Positions 1-6,530 are shown, numbered from the stretch's first letter. The stretch is 8,236 nucleotides of DNA from Candidatus Aerophobota bacterium (GCA_003648845.1 QMQA01000040.1:1-8236); one strand, 5' to 3'. Made by a program: numbers and translations. The notes: generated by a model from the letters alone, not told the origin.

Positions 1-145
1 CTTTACTTACAGGTGGTAGAGAGACGGGTCTTTTTATCCATTCTTTAAGGTGGTAAGTTTTCTCCTGTAACAAGGGAGCAAATACTATTCCAGCAATGAA
101 GGCGCCTACCATAAGAACAATAAAAATGAGAAGTTTTTTTCTCAT
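1..145 (-). CDS. Small membrane-anchored or secreted protein, N-terminal fragment (3' end outside window)
   Basis: An open frame starts with ATG at 145-143 and runs off the left edge after 48 codons. It begins MRKKLLIFIVLMVGAF and has a positively charged tip followed by about 20 hydrophobic residues (IAGIVFAPLL), so it is a signal peptide or a single N-terminal membrane anchor. A charged stretch (QEKTYHLKEWIKRP) and a proline-rich part follow. No lipobox cysteine is visible. The start overlaps the stop of the upstream amidase gene as ATGA, which strongly suggests translational coupling and the same operon; I see no separate Shine-Dalgarno sequence. I do not recognise the protein from this fragment. 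By context, a GerMN-domain protein is one possibility, since such genes can follow N-acetylmuramoyl-L-alanine amidase genes, but nothing in the visible residues proves it. Confidence 0.7.
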   Translation of the reverse strand, partial: MRKKLLIFIVLMVGAFIAGIVFAPLLQEKTYHLKEWIKRPVSLPPVSK

Positions 146-1314
146 GGGTTTTCTGTTTTTTTCTTGTCCAGAGAATTAATATATGTGACAATTCCCTGGT
201 AAATTCCCCGGGCAATGAGCTCCTGAAACTTTGCATTTTTCAATTTGCGTTCTTCCCAGGGATTGGAAATAAAACCAACCTCTACTAAAATGGCTGGCAT
301 GTTGGCTCCTCGCAGGACATAGAAAGGGGCAGATTTAACTCCTCTGTTTGAGGTGTTAGATGCCCGGACTATTTTCTCCTGAACAATGCGAGCAAGTTCT
401 TTGCTTTCCTGACGGTATTGATTTTGAATCAGGTCCCATATGATGTTTTTTACAGTAGAGGGAAGGTCACCTGAGCCAAAAACTGCATTTTCACGCATTG
501 CTACTTCTTTGGCACCTTCTCCATAGGGATAACGAGAGTTGTAAAATGTTTCTATTCCCTTTGCCCGGGAACTCCAGGTAGCATTGGTATGGATACTGAC
601 AAAGAGATCTCCCCCTAAAAGATTTGCTATTTCTGTTCTTCTGTCAAGTGGAATAAACTCGTCACCTTCCCGGGTAAGATAAACCTGAAATTCTGAGTTC
701 TGGTTTAAAAGCTCTGCTACCTTACGGGCTATTGCCAGAGTTATGTCTTTTTCTCTTGTTCCAGAAGGACCAATTGCCCCTGGGTCTTTTCCTCCATGGC
801 CAGGATCAATAACGATCCTGTAGTTTCCCACTTTTTTCTTCGGTATCTTTTGCCAGGGACCAAAAGATGGAGGATTTTCTTCAGTTTCTATGCTTTCCAG
901 TCCTAAAAGAGCCGGGATGATGTCTTTTCCGGGTGGTCTTATTTGAATGATTACAGCACTGGGCTGGCTCTGAGAGGAGATGTCAAAAATATATTCAGAA
1001 GTATTTAAATCTACTGCAGCTTTAACCACATTTTCAGAATCTTTTAAGAGACAGATTTTCTGGATGAATCTATCCTCAACCCGGATCTCCTTGCAGGTAA
1101 AGTTTATTCTGACCGGAAAAAGATTCAACACAAGTCTTGGAGGAGCATCTATATCTTTTGCCACATATCCGGTACCTTCTGGTACAGGGATGAATATCCT
1201 GGTATGGGCAGGCTCCGAGGTTATTTTTACTTTATCTATAGATAGCTCCCCAGCCTGAGATACCTGGGTCACTAAAGTGATAAGGAAAAAAACTACCCCA
1301 ACAGCAAATCTCAT
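142..1314 (-). CDS. amiC: N-acetylmuramoyl-L-alanine amidase, AMIN + Amidase_3 (AmiC-like)
   Basis: A 390-residue secreted zinc amidase that cleaves the bond between N-acetylmuramic acid and L-alanine in peptidoglycan, acting outside the cytoplasmic membrane in cell separation or wall turnover. Residues 1-21 form a Sec signal peptide with likely cleavage after SQA. Residues about 25-126 look like an AMIN domain (beta-rich, with RLVLNLFPV and a phased repeat of strands), which normally targets the enzyme to the septum or wall. A linker with PPSFGPWQKIPKKK leads to Amidase_3 at about 165-382. Zinc ligands are visible: H173 in DPGHGG, E188 in GTREKD and H242 in FVSIHTNA; the catalytic glutamate is E344 in ILVEVGFISN. 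The ATG is preceded by AAAGGA at a 7-base distance (1322-1327). It lies 67 bases after recA with no clear terminator or promoter between them, so it is probably cotranscribed. The family assignment is firm; the amiC symbol is by architecture only. Confidence 0.93.
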   Translation of the reverse strand: MRFAVGVVFFLITLVTQVSQAGELSIDKVKITSEPAHTRIFIPVPEGTGYVAKDIDAPPRLVLNLFPVRINFTCKEIRVEDRFIQKICLLKDSENVVKAAVDLNTSEYIFDISSQSQPSAVIIQIRPPGKDIIPALLGLESIETEENPPSFGPWQKIPKKKVGNYRIVIDPGHGGKDPGAIGPSGTREKDITLAIARKVAELLNQNSEFQVYLTREGDEFIPLDRRTEIANLLGGDLFVSIHTNATWSSRAKGIETFYNSRYPYGEGAKEVAMRENAVFGSGDLPSTVKNIIWDLIQNQYRQESKELARIVQEKIVRASNTSNRGVKSAPFYVLRGANMPAILVEVGFISNPWEERKLKNAKFQELIARGIYQGIVTYINSLDKKKTENP

Positions 1315-1381
1315 CTATCCATCCTTTAATCGTTTTCCTGCCTTCTCTCCCCCAATCTTTGTTATTTTAAAAAGTTAGACT

Positions 1382-2410
1382 TTACTTTACGTCTTTCTCC
1401 TCGGGCCTCTCTTTAACAAAACCCAGTTTTTCTCTTATTTTTTGCTCAATTTCCTCCCGTAAAGATCTATTATTTGGATCTTTCAAAAACTCGCGAGCCT
1501 TTTCTTTTCCCTGCCCGAGTTGAACATCTCCATAGGAATACCATGCCCCGGACTTTATGATTATTCCGGTATCTGTACCTAAGTCCAGAATAGACCCTTC
1601 ACGGGAAATCCCCTCTCCAAAGATAATGTCAAACTCAGCCTTTCTAAAAGGTGGGGCTAATTTGTTTTTAACCACAGTCACCTTAACACGATTTCCCACC
1701 TGCTCATCCCCTCTGGTAATGGAAGATTTTTTTCTAATATCTATTCTAACCGACGAGTAAAACTTAAGAGCCCTTCCTCCAGGAGTAGTTTCCGGGTTGC
1801 CAAATAATATACCAATTTTCATCCTTAATTGATTAATGAAAATAGTACAGGTTTTGGAACGGCTGATTGAAGCTGTGAGCTTTCGCAGAGCCTGGGACAT
1901 CAATCTTGCCTGGAGTCCTATATGGGCATCTCCCATTTCTCCTTCCAGCTCTGCTCGGGGAACAAGTGCAGCTACTGAATCAATAATAATTAGGTCTACG
2001 GCATTGCTACGGACCAGAACTTCGGCTATTTCTAAAGCATCCTCACCTGAGTCAGGTTGGGAGATGAATATACTTTCAGTGTCTACTCCCAATTTTTCAG
2101 CATATGCCGGGTCAAGGGCATGCTCAGCATCAATAAATGCTACTATTCCTCCCTTTTTTTGAGCTTCGGCAGCTACATGTAAAGCAAGGGTAGTTTTACC
2201 TGAGCCTTCAGGGCCAAAAATTTCTACTACTCTCCCTCTGGGAAGACCTCCTATTCCCAGTGCAGCATCAAGAGCAAGACTCCCGGTGGGGATTACCTCC
2301 ACATCCATGCGGGCTGCTCTTTCTCCCAGGCGCATTATGGCTCCTTTACCGAATTGATGTTCTATCTGGCGCCTGGCAATCTCTAATGCTTTTAATTTTT
2401 CCTTTTCCAT
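1382..2410 (-). CDS. recA: Recombinase RecA
   Basis: A full-length RecA of 342 residues, the ATP-dependent strand-exchange protein of homologous recombination and, where LexA exists, its co-protease. Residues 1-33 are the N-terminal helix ([17 protein letters not shown]). The Walker A loop is at 66-74 (GPEGSGKTT), followed by the [10 protein letters not shown] block and the Walker B strand [10 protein letters not shown] near 140-149. Loop L1 ([24 protein letters not shown]) and loop L2 ([21 protein letters not shown]) are complete. The C-terminal domain follows from about 270 ([22 protein letters not shown]) and ends in a charged tail. The Walker A has glycine at position 69 where E. coli has serine (GPESSGKT). 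The start lies one base after the thpR stop, with AAGGAG at 2417-2422 inside thpR, so expression is coupled to thpR. No LexA-type operator is evident upstream. No intein or frameshift is present. Confidence 0.98.
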   Translation of the reverse strand: MEKEKLKALEIARRQIEHQFGKGAIMRLGERAARMDVEVIPTGSLALDAALGIGGLPRGRVVEIFGPEGSGKTTLALHVAAEAQKKGGIVAFIDAEHALDPAYAEKLGVDTESIFISQPDSGEDALEIAEVLVRSNAVDLIIIDSVAALVPRAELEGEMGDAHIGLQARLMSQALRKLTASISRSKTCTIFINQLRMKIGILFGNPETTPGGRALKFYSSVRIDIRKKSSITRGDEQVGNRVKVTVVKNKLAPPFRKAEFDIIFGEGISREGSILDLGTDTGIIIKSGAWYSYGDVQLGQGKEKAREFLKDPNNRSLREEIEQKIREKLGFVKERPEEKDVK

Positions 2411-2411
2411 T

Positions 2412-2975
2412 TTATTCTCCTTTTAAAGGAAAACGCTCCAGGGGTGTATATATCGCTCCTTGCGGGGTAAGATGGCTTTGCATTAAAGAGATAGTTTCTG
2501 CTTTCACCCATCCCCCTGTTGTTTGTTTTTCCTGATTAATTAATTTTCTTATAATTTCTTGATTATTTAACCTTTTAACTCTGCCAAGGGTAATATGAGG
2601 TGTCCATTTTTTTCTTTCCCTGGGAAAACCTTGCTCAAAAAGTCTATCTTCCAGCTCTTTTGCCATCCGACCAAGTTCAAGGTGCCCTTTTTCAATTCCT
2701 ATCCAGATTATGCGAGGACTTCCAGTCTCGGGAAAAATTCCTACTCCTTTAATTTCAAAGAAAAAGGGCTTAAACTTATCTGCTATCTTTTGAGTGACCT
2801 CAAACACTCTGTTTAGTTTTTCTTTCTCTATCTCTCCCAGAAATTTAAGGGTAATATGCAAAGAGGAAGGCTTAACCCATCTTATCCTGCCCGGGGTGTT
2901 CATTATTTTATTTTGAATTCGGGCAATTTCTTTTTTTACCGCCTCCGGGAGCTCCACTGCAATAAATACCCTCAT
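2412..2975 (-). CDS. thpR: RNA 2',3'-cyclic phosphodiesterase (2H family, LigT/ThpR)
   Basis: A 187-residue cytoplasmic enzyme of the 2H phosphoesterase superfamily, which opens 2',3'-cyclic phosphates on RNA ends to 2'-phosphomonoesters and in vitro can join tRNA halves. It starts with the typical [11 protein letters not shown] and carries both catalytic motifs: H40-I-T42 in LHITLKFLG and H127-I-T129 in WTPHITLGR. Length and spacing match the family (about 175-190 residues). It is the first gene after a promoter in the 126-base gap behind yggS, and it runs into recA with only one base between stop and start. The Shine-Dalgarno sequence is weak (GGCGAG upstream of ATAAAAATG). The thpR-recA pairing is known from other bacteria, for example cinA-ligT-recA in Deinococcus, but no cinA is seen here. 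The physiological RNA target in bacteria is unsettled. Confidence 0.93.
   Translation of the reverse strand: MRVFIAVELPEAVKKEIARIQNKIMNTPGRIRWVKPSSLHITLKFLGEIEKEKLNRVFEVTQKIADKFKPFFFEIKGVGIFPETGSPRIIWIGIEKGHLELGRMAKELEDRLFEQGFPRERKKWTPHITLGRVKRLNNQEIIRKLINQEKQTTGGWVKAETISLMQSHLTPQGAIYTPLERFPLKGE
2417..2422 (-). promoter_or_regulatory. recA ribosome binding site inside thpR
   Basis: On the minus strand AAGGAG lies six bases before the recA ATG and is built from the last thpR codons (Lys-Gly-Glu). It fixes the recA start at 2410 and indicates that ribosomes finishing thpR can restart on recA. Confidence 0.85.
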
Positions 2976-2993
2976 TTTTATCTCGCCGGTTTT

Positions 2994-3021
2994 ATCCTAT
3001 ATTATCTTATCCCGGTGTCAA
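2994..3021 (-). promoter_or_regulatory. Predicted sigma70-type promoter of thpR-recA
   Basis: On the minus strand a perfect -35 hexamer TTGACA (3021-3016) is followed after 16 bases by TAGGAT (2999-2994), which matches four of six positions of TATAAT. Shifting the -10 by one base gives AGGATA with 17-base spacing, a poorer match. Transcription would start around 2985-2990, giving a leader of only 10-15 bases before the thpR ATG at 2975. Just upstream is a 6-bp hairpin (3040-3054, minus strand CCTGAA-GCC-TTCGGG) without a T-run, so it is not a convincing terminator for yggS. No palindrome resembling a known LexA box overlaps the promoter. This is a prediction from pattern and position only. 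Confidence 0.55.
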
Positions 3022-3101
3022 GTTTTTACTTTCCGGTTTCCCGAAGGCTTCAGGACAAAGATAAAATTTTTAAAGATCTTTTTCGTGAACCAGATACCAT
3101 A

Positions 3102-3758
3102 TTAATCACGTGGCCCAAAGATCTTTGTTCCTATGCGGACAATATTTGCCCCTTCTTCAATAGCAATTTTGTAAGAGGTGCTCATTCCCATGGAAAGATA
3201 CCTCATTTCTACATTTGGAATTGATTTTCTCTTTATTTCCTGGAAAATCTGTTTTGTTTCTCTAAAATAAGGTCTTAGCTTCTCCGGGTTTTCAAAAAAA
3301 GGCCCCATAGTCATGAGCCCCATAACCTTTAGATGCTCCAGAGATGATATTTCCCTTATAAGCTCTTCAACCTCTTCCGGATAAACCCCTGACTTGGTTT
3401 TTTCTCTTGCTATATTTACCTCACACAGAACAGGCATAAATTTTCCCATCTGGGCACATCTTTTATCTATTTCCCTTGCAAGTTCAACAGAATCAACAGT
3501 TTCAATTAAATCAAATATCTTTATCGCCTTTTTTACTTTATTTTTCTGCAGGTGTCCTATAAAGTGCCACTTGACTTTTTTACCTACAACTGAGAAGACT
3601 TTTTCAGCCTCCTGGACGTAATTTTCACCAATTACTTTAATACCTGCATCAACTGCTTCCTGAACTTCTTGAGGGGTTCTGTTTTTTGCTGCAGCAACCA
3701 AAATGACACCTTCAGGAATTTCCTTTAGTAAAGATATTACGTTCTCTTTTATCCCCAT
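3102..3758 (-). CDS. yggS: YggS family PLP-binding protein (PLPBP/PROSC homologue)
   Basis: A 218-residue, single-domain, alanine-racemase-like barrel that binds pyridoxal 5'-phosphate and keeps free PLP and amino-acid balance in check; no catalytic reaction is established for the family. The PLP lysine is K25 in VAAAKNRTP. Other family blocks are all present: GENYVQEA near 44-51, WHFIGHLQKNK, VNIAREKTKSG, MGLMTMGP, and the phosphate-binding end LSMGMSTSYKIAIEEGANIVRIGTKIFG. Where many members read MSxD, this one has STSYK. The N-terminus is shorter than in E. coli YggS, with only about 20 residues before the K25 strand. The start is supported by TGAGGT at 3765-3770, six bases before ATG. It lies 38 bases behind rsmI and is probably the last gene of the unit that starts with the PLP-dependent aminotransferase. 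Assignment is firm. Confidence 0.95.
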   Translation of the reverse strand: MGIKENVISLLKEIPEGVILVAAAKNRTPQEVQEAVDAGIKVIGENYVQEAEKVFSVVGKKVKWHFIGHLQKNKVKKAIKIFDLIETVDSVELAREIDKRCAQMGKFMPVLCEVNIAREKTKSGVYPEEVEELIREISSLEHLKVMGLMTMGPFFENPEKLRPYFRETKQIFQEIKRKSIPNVEMRYLSMGMSTSYKIAIEEGANIVRIGTKIFGPRD

Positions 3759-3796
3759 TTTTTTACCTCAATTTTCTCTGCTTTAATTATAGAAAA

Positions 3797-4501
3797 CTAA
3801 CCTGCACCTTCAATTATCAGGGTAAATTCACCGCGGGGTTTTTTCCGGGCAAATACTTTTTCCACCTCGCTTACCCTGCCCCGGATTACCTCTTCAAATT
3901 TTTTGGTTAACTCTCTTGTCACAGCTATCTGACGATCTCCAAGAATCTGTTTGATCTCCGGGAGGATCTTTTGAATCCTGTGAGGAGCCTCATAGATAAT
4001 TATGGTCCTTTTCTCGCAGGACAGCTCGTTTAATTTATTTATGCGTTCTTTTCTGGTTCTACCCAGGAATCCTTCGAAAACAAACCTTTTCGTAGGAAGA
4101 CCTGATACAACCAGTGCAAGTACAAGAGCACAGGGACCAGGAATGGGAACTATTTTTATCTGGTTTTCCACTGCCCTTTTAATAAGGTAACAGCCCGGAT
4201 CAGATATGCCGGGTATTCCTGCCTTGCTAACCAGAGCAACATTTGCCCCTTCTTTAATTTTTTTTATAAGGTAGTCTGTCTTTTTAACTTCATTGTGCTC
4301 ATAAAAACTGGTCAGGCTGGTGTGAATGTTATAGTGAGATAACAATTTGCGGGTATGGCGTGTGTCTTCAGCAGCTATCAGGTCTACTTCTTTTAAAATA
4401 CGCAGGGCTCTGAAACTTACATCTTCCAGATTTCCTATGGGAGTTCCTACAACATAAAGTATACCAAAATTTTTTCCGGAGAGGGTGCTGTTACCTTTCA
4501 T
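3797..4501 (-). CDS. rsmI: 16S rRNA (cytidine1402-2'-O)-methyltransferase RsmI
   Basis: A 234-residue SAM-dependent methyltransferase of the tetrapyrrole-methylase fold. In E. coli RsmI 2'-O-methylates C1402 in the decoding centre of 16S rRNA. Family motifs are LYVVGTPIGNLEDVSFRALR at 15-34, AAEDTRHTRKLL at 43-54, PIPGPCA at 119-125, FEGFLGRTRKER, IIYEAPHRI and the end GEFTLIIEG. The normally conserved VSDAGTPGISDPG reads VSKAGIPGISDPG, with K93 for Asp and I96 for Thr. It ends at the catalytic domain and lacks the C-terminal helix-turn-helix extension of E. coli RsmI (286 residues). The ATG lies 10 bases after the rsmG stop and has no recognisable Shine-Dalgarno sequence, so initiation probably depends on ribosomes leaving rsmG. 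The first 13 residues are not conserved and the true start could differ slightly. Confidence 0.94.
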   Translation of the reverse strand: MKGNSTLSGKNFGILYVVGTPIGNLEDVSFRALRILKEVDLIAAEDTRHTRKLLSHYNIHTSLTSFYEHNEVKKTDYLIKKIKEGANVALVSKAGIPGISDPGCYLIKRAVENQIKIVPIPGPCALVLALVVSGLPTKRFVFEGFLGRTRKERINKLNELSCEKRTIIIYEAPHRIQKILPEIKQILGDRQIAVTRELTKKFEEVIRGRVSEVEKVFARKKPRGEFTLIIEGAG

Positions 4502-4511
4502 AATTTTACAA

Positions 4512-5228
4512 TTAAAGAGGTCTTTTTTGAGGGATACCCGGTCGGCGCGGGTATCTCGAAGGAGTAGTTCTGATCTTCTGAATCAGGATTAAACTCCGAG
4601 ACTGGTCTAAAAAAGGGAGTTTTATATTTTTTACCTCTACTATTCTACCACCAAGTATTGATAAGGCATTTTGTGCTTTTTCTATTTCCCCGATATTCCC
4701 TTTCTGGGCAATTAAATATCCTCCTATTTTGAGGTAAGGTAGAGCATATTCCAGAAGAATGTTTAACCTGGCTACTGCTCTTCCTACAGCCATATCAAAA
4801 CTTTCTCTTTTTTCTCCTTTTGCTGCCTCTTCTGCCCTTGCTTTAATCAGTGTTACATTATGCAAGTTAAGTTTTTTTATTAAATGCTGCAAAAAAACGA
4901 TTTTCTTTTCTCTGGCTTCAATTAAAGTGCATTTTATCTGCGGTAGAAGTATTTTCAGGGGTAAAGAAGGAAAACCTGCTCCCGGTCCAATATCTACCAG
5001 CCTTTCAGGAGTTTTTTCCATCAGCAGATAGCAGGAGAGGGAATCCAGAAAATGTTTTATTACTATTTCTTCATCCTTTCTCAGTGCTGTCAGATTAATT
5101 TTTTTGTTCCAGCTTTTTAACTCTTCAAGGTATAAGAGGAATTTTTCTATTTGTTCTGGAGAAAGAGAAATGCCAAATTTTTTTGCCCCTTCTTTTAAAA
5201 ACTCTGATGTAGAAACCTGCTTTAGCAT
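4512..5228 (-). CDS. rsmG: 16S rRNA (guanine527-N7)-methyltransferase RsmG (GidB)
   Basis: A 238-residue Rossmann-fold SAM methyltransferase that in E. coli makes m7G527 in the 530 loop of 16S rRNA; loss of it gives low-level streptomycin resistance in several bacteria. Visible motifs are NKKINLTAL (41-49), HFLDSL (59-64), the SAM loop VDIGPGAGFPSLPLKI (78-93), the acidic ribose-binding E104 in LIEAREKK, and a GRAVARL block followed by a GGYLIAQKG strand. The tail YPRRPGIPQKRPL is the basic C-terminus seen in many Gram-positive-type RsmG proteins. The start codon shares one base with the stop of the upstream aminotransferase gene (TAATG), implying translational coupling, and no strong Shine-Dalgarno sequence is seen. 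The coding end contains a perfect 8-bp hairpin at 4533-4555. The familiar mnmG/gidA neighbour of rsmG is absent here. Confidence 0.96.
   Translation of the reverse strand: MLKQVSTSEFLKEGAKKFGISLSPEQIEKFLLYLEELKSWNKKINLTALRKDEEIVIKHFLDSLSCYLLMEKTPERLVDIGPGAGFPSLPLKILLPQIKCTLIEAREKKIVFLQHLIKKLNLHNVTLIKARAEEAAKGEKRESFDMAVGRAVARLNILLEYALPYLKIGGYLIAQKGNIGEIEKAQNALSILGGRIVEVKNIKLPFLDQSRSLILIQKIRTTPSRYPRRPGIPQKRPL
4533..4555 (-). repeat. Perfect 8-bp inverted repeat in the 3' end of rsmG
   Basis: GATACCCG and CGGGTATC flank a 7-base loop. In the minus-strand transcript this is a stable GC-rich hairpin that codes for part of the conserved RsmG tail. It ends 32 bases before the rsmI ATG. An A-run, not a T-run, follows it in the transcript, so it is not an intrinsic terminator. 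Confidence 0.75.
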
Positions 5229-6361
5229 TATTTTTCAAAAAATCTGGCAATTTTTTCTGCTATGTAAAAGATTTTTTCCTCTTCCAGTTCCGGATATATA
5301 GGAAGTGAGAGTACCTGCTGAGATGCCTTCCTGGCAGAAGGAAAGTGAAGCTCATTATAACCCAGCTTTTTGTATACTCCCTGAAGATGAACAGGAATGG
5401 GATAGTACACCTTTGTGCTTATTCCAGACTTTTTAAGGTATTCTCTAAGTTTATCCCTGCAGGGGGCTTTTATGGTGTAGACACAGAAGGTGTGTCGGGT
5501 ATAAGGCTCACAATGAGGAGTTTTAACGGGGGTACCTGATAAGAGCTTGTTGTATAAAAGAGCCTTTTCTTCCCGCATTTTTATCCACTTATCAACATAC
5601 TTAAGTTTAACTCTAAGGATGGTGGCTTGTAGCTCATCCAATCTGGAGTTATATCCCAGCATATGGTAAGAGTAGGTCCCGGAGTCTCCTCCATGAACTC
5701 TAAGAAGTCTTATTTTTTCAGCAATTTCCCTGGAATTGGTTACCACCATTCCTCCATCCCCAAATCCTCCCAGATTCTTTGTGGGAAAGAAACTGAAGCA
5801 TCCTGCATCTCCCATTGACCCGACTTTTCTCCATTGAGCCCGGGGTCTGTCCACAGCTATATTGCACTCCCCACCAAAGGACTGTGCAGCATCCTCTATT
5901 ACAAACAGGTTATATTTCTTAGCTATTTTTAATAACTTCCCCATGTTTACACTATGACCAAAAATATGAACAGGAATAACAGCCCTGGTCTTTGGGGTTA
6001 TAGCCTCCTCAATCTTATCCACGTCTATGTTGAAGGTGTTCTCCTCGATATCTACAAAAACCGGGGTTGCTCCTGTCTGGCTTATCACTGTAGCTGTGGA
6101 TATAAAGGTAAAGGGTGTGGTTATCACCTCATCGCCTTTTCCAATTCCAAGAGCAAGCAGGGAAAGGCGCAAGGCATCGGTACCTGATGCAACTCCTACT
6201 GCGCAGGATGTGCCACAATAAGTAGATATTTCTTTTTCCAGTGCCTCTACATTGGGTCCCAGGATGTAGTTGCCACTTTTTAACACTTTTTCTACAGCGC
6301 TTTTTATCTCGTCCTGGATCAATTTATACTGCTCTTTGAGGTCAAGTAATGGAATTTTCAT
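5228..6361 (-). CDS. DegT/DnrJ/EryC1/StrS family PLP-dependent sugar aminotransferase
   Basis: A 377-residue fold-type I aminotransferase of the family that puts an amino group on nucleotide-linked keto-sugars for surface polysaccharides; glutamate is the usual donor. The start MKIPLLDLKEQY is typical. Other motifs are SGNYILGPNVEALEKE (29-44), ASGTDALRLSLLALG (58-72), DEVITTPFTFISTA (77-90), VHIFGHSVNM (131-140), EDAAQSFGGE (156-165, with D157 placed to contact the pyridine nitrogen) and FSFFPTKNLGG, where K195 should be the Schiff-base lysine. The active-site blocks GYNSRLDELQA and KVYYPIPVHLQGVY are intact. Between AQSFGGE and KVGSMGDAG there is a segment of about nine extra residues compared with common family members. 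The exact sugar substrate cannot be read from sequence, and no sugar-pathway genes are adjacent. It is the first gene behind a good promoter, with GGAGGT five bases before the ATG. Confidence 0.94.
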   Translation of the reverse strand: MKIPLLDLKEQYKLIQDEIKSAVEKVLKSGNYILGPNVEALEKEISTYCGTSCAVGVASGTDALRLSLLALGIGKGDEVITTPFTFISTATVISQTGATPVFVDIEENTFNIDVDKIEEAITPKTRAVIPVHIFGHSVNMGKLLKIAKKYNLFVIEDAAQSFGGECNIAVDRPRAQWRKVGSMGDAGCFSFFPTKNLGGFGDGGMVVTNSREIAEKIRLLRVHGGDSGTYSYHMLGYNSRLDELQATILRVKLKYVDKWIKMREEKALLYNKLLSGTPVKTPHCEPYTRHTFCVYTIKAPCRDKLREYLKKSGISTKVYYPIPVHLQGVYKKLGYNELHFPSARKASQQVLSLPIYPELEEEKIFYIAEKIARFFEK

Positions 6362-6366
6362 ATTTT

Positions 6367-6372
6367 ACCTCC
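6367..6372 (-). promoter_or_regulatory. Strong ribosome binding site of the degT-type gene
   Basis: Minus-strand GGAGGT lies five bases before ATG at 6361. It is the strongest Shine-Dalgarno match in the window and fixes the start of the first gene of the unit. Confidence 0.85.
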
Positions 6373-6383
6373 GGGTAACTAAA

Positions 6384-6412
6384 AATATATAGCATTTTGA
6401 ATAGAAAGTCAA
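6384..6412 (-). promoter_or_regulatory. Predicted sigma70-type promoter of the degT-rsmG-rsmI-yggS unit
   Basis: On the minus strand TTGACT (6412-6407, five of six consensus) and TATATT (6389-6384, five of six) are separated by exactly 17 bases of AT-rich sequence. The start of transcription would fall near 6377, so the leader is about 15 bases and holds little besides the ribosome binding site. It lies between the structured element at 6438-6492 and the aminotransferase start. A run of six T overlaps the upstream edge of the -35. No operator-like palindrome is evident within it. Confidence 0.7.
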
Positions 6413-6437
6413 AAAATCAGGCTTTTCCTTTACTTCT

Positions 6438-6492
6438 TGACCGCTCTCGCTGGCGAGTTTGCGCTCAGGGAAAGTTTTCCTTCCGGAGGTCA
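6438..6492. repeat. GC-rich structured intergenic inverted-repeat element
   Basis: A 55-base segment is bounded by inverted repeats TGACC (6438-6442) and GGTCA (6488-6492). Inside are two further inverted repeats: CTCG-CTGG-CGAG (6446-6457) and GGAAA-GT-TTTCC (6469-6480), plus the palindrome TCCGGA (6482-6487). The whole could fold as a closing stem with side hairpins on either strand. It is clearly richer in G and C than the AT-rich sequence on both sides and contains no open frame of note. It could be a dispersed REP- or MITE-like repeat, a structured RNA leader or trailer, or part of a terminator for the upstream membrane protein gene. Only one copy is in the window, so its nature stays open. 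Confidence 0.5.
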
Positions 6493-6530
6493 GACTACAG
6501 CTGTATTAGTATAACTGTGAGTGGTAGAGA

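Noticed and set aside
1836..2162. Plus-strand open frame of 108 codons opposite recA
   Set aside because: It is antisense to highly conserved recA codons, with low-complexity Ser/Ala-rich content and no ribosome binding site pattern; a shadow of recA.
3040..3054. Hairpin CCTGAA-GCC-TTCGGG as a terminator behind yggS
   Set aside because: The stem is only 6 bp with a wobble pair, and no T-run follows it on the minus strand.
3072..3096. AT-rich palindrome AAAGATCTTT and the AAAGAT/ATCTTT repeat after yggS as an operator
   Set aside because: Short AT-rich palindromes are expected by chance in this composition, and it lies about 50 bases upstream of the -35 with no second copy.
4533..4555. The rsmG hairpin as an intrinsic terminator
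   Set aside because: It lies inside the coding region and is followed by A residues rather than T residues in the transcript; on the plus strand no T-run follows either.
6411..6432. T-run after the structured element as an intrinsic terminator of the membrane protein gene
   Set aside because: The six T residues are not directly preceded by a stable stem; only a 3-bp AGG/CCT pairing is adjacent. They also overlap the predicted -35 region.
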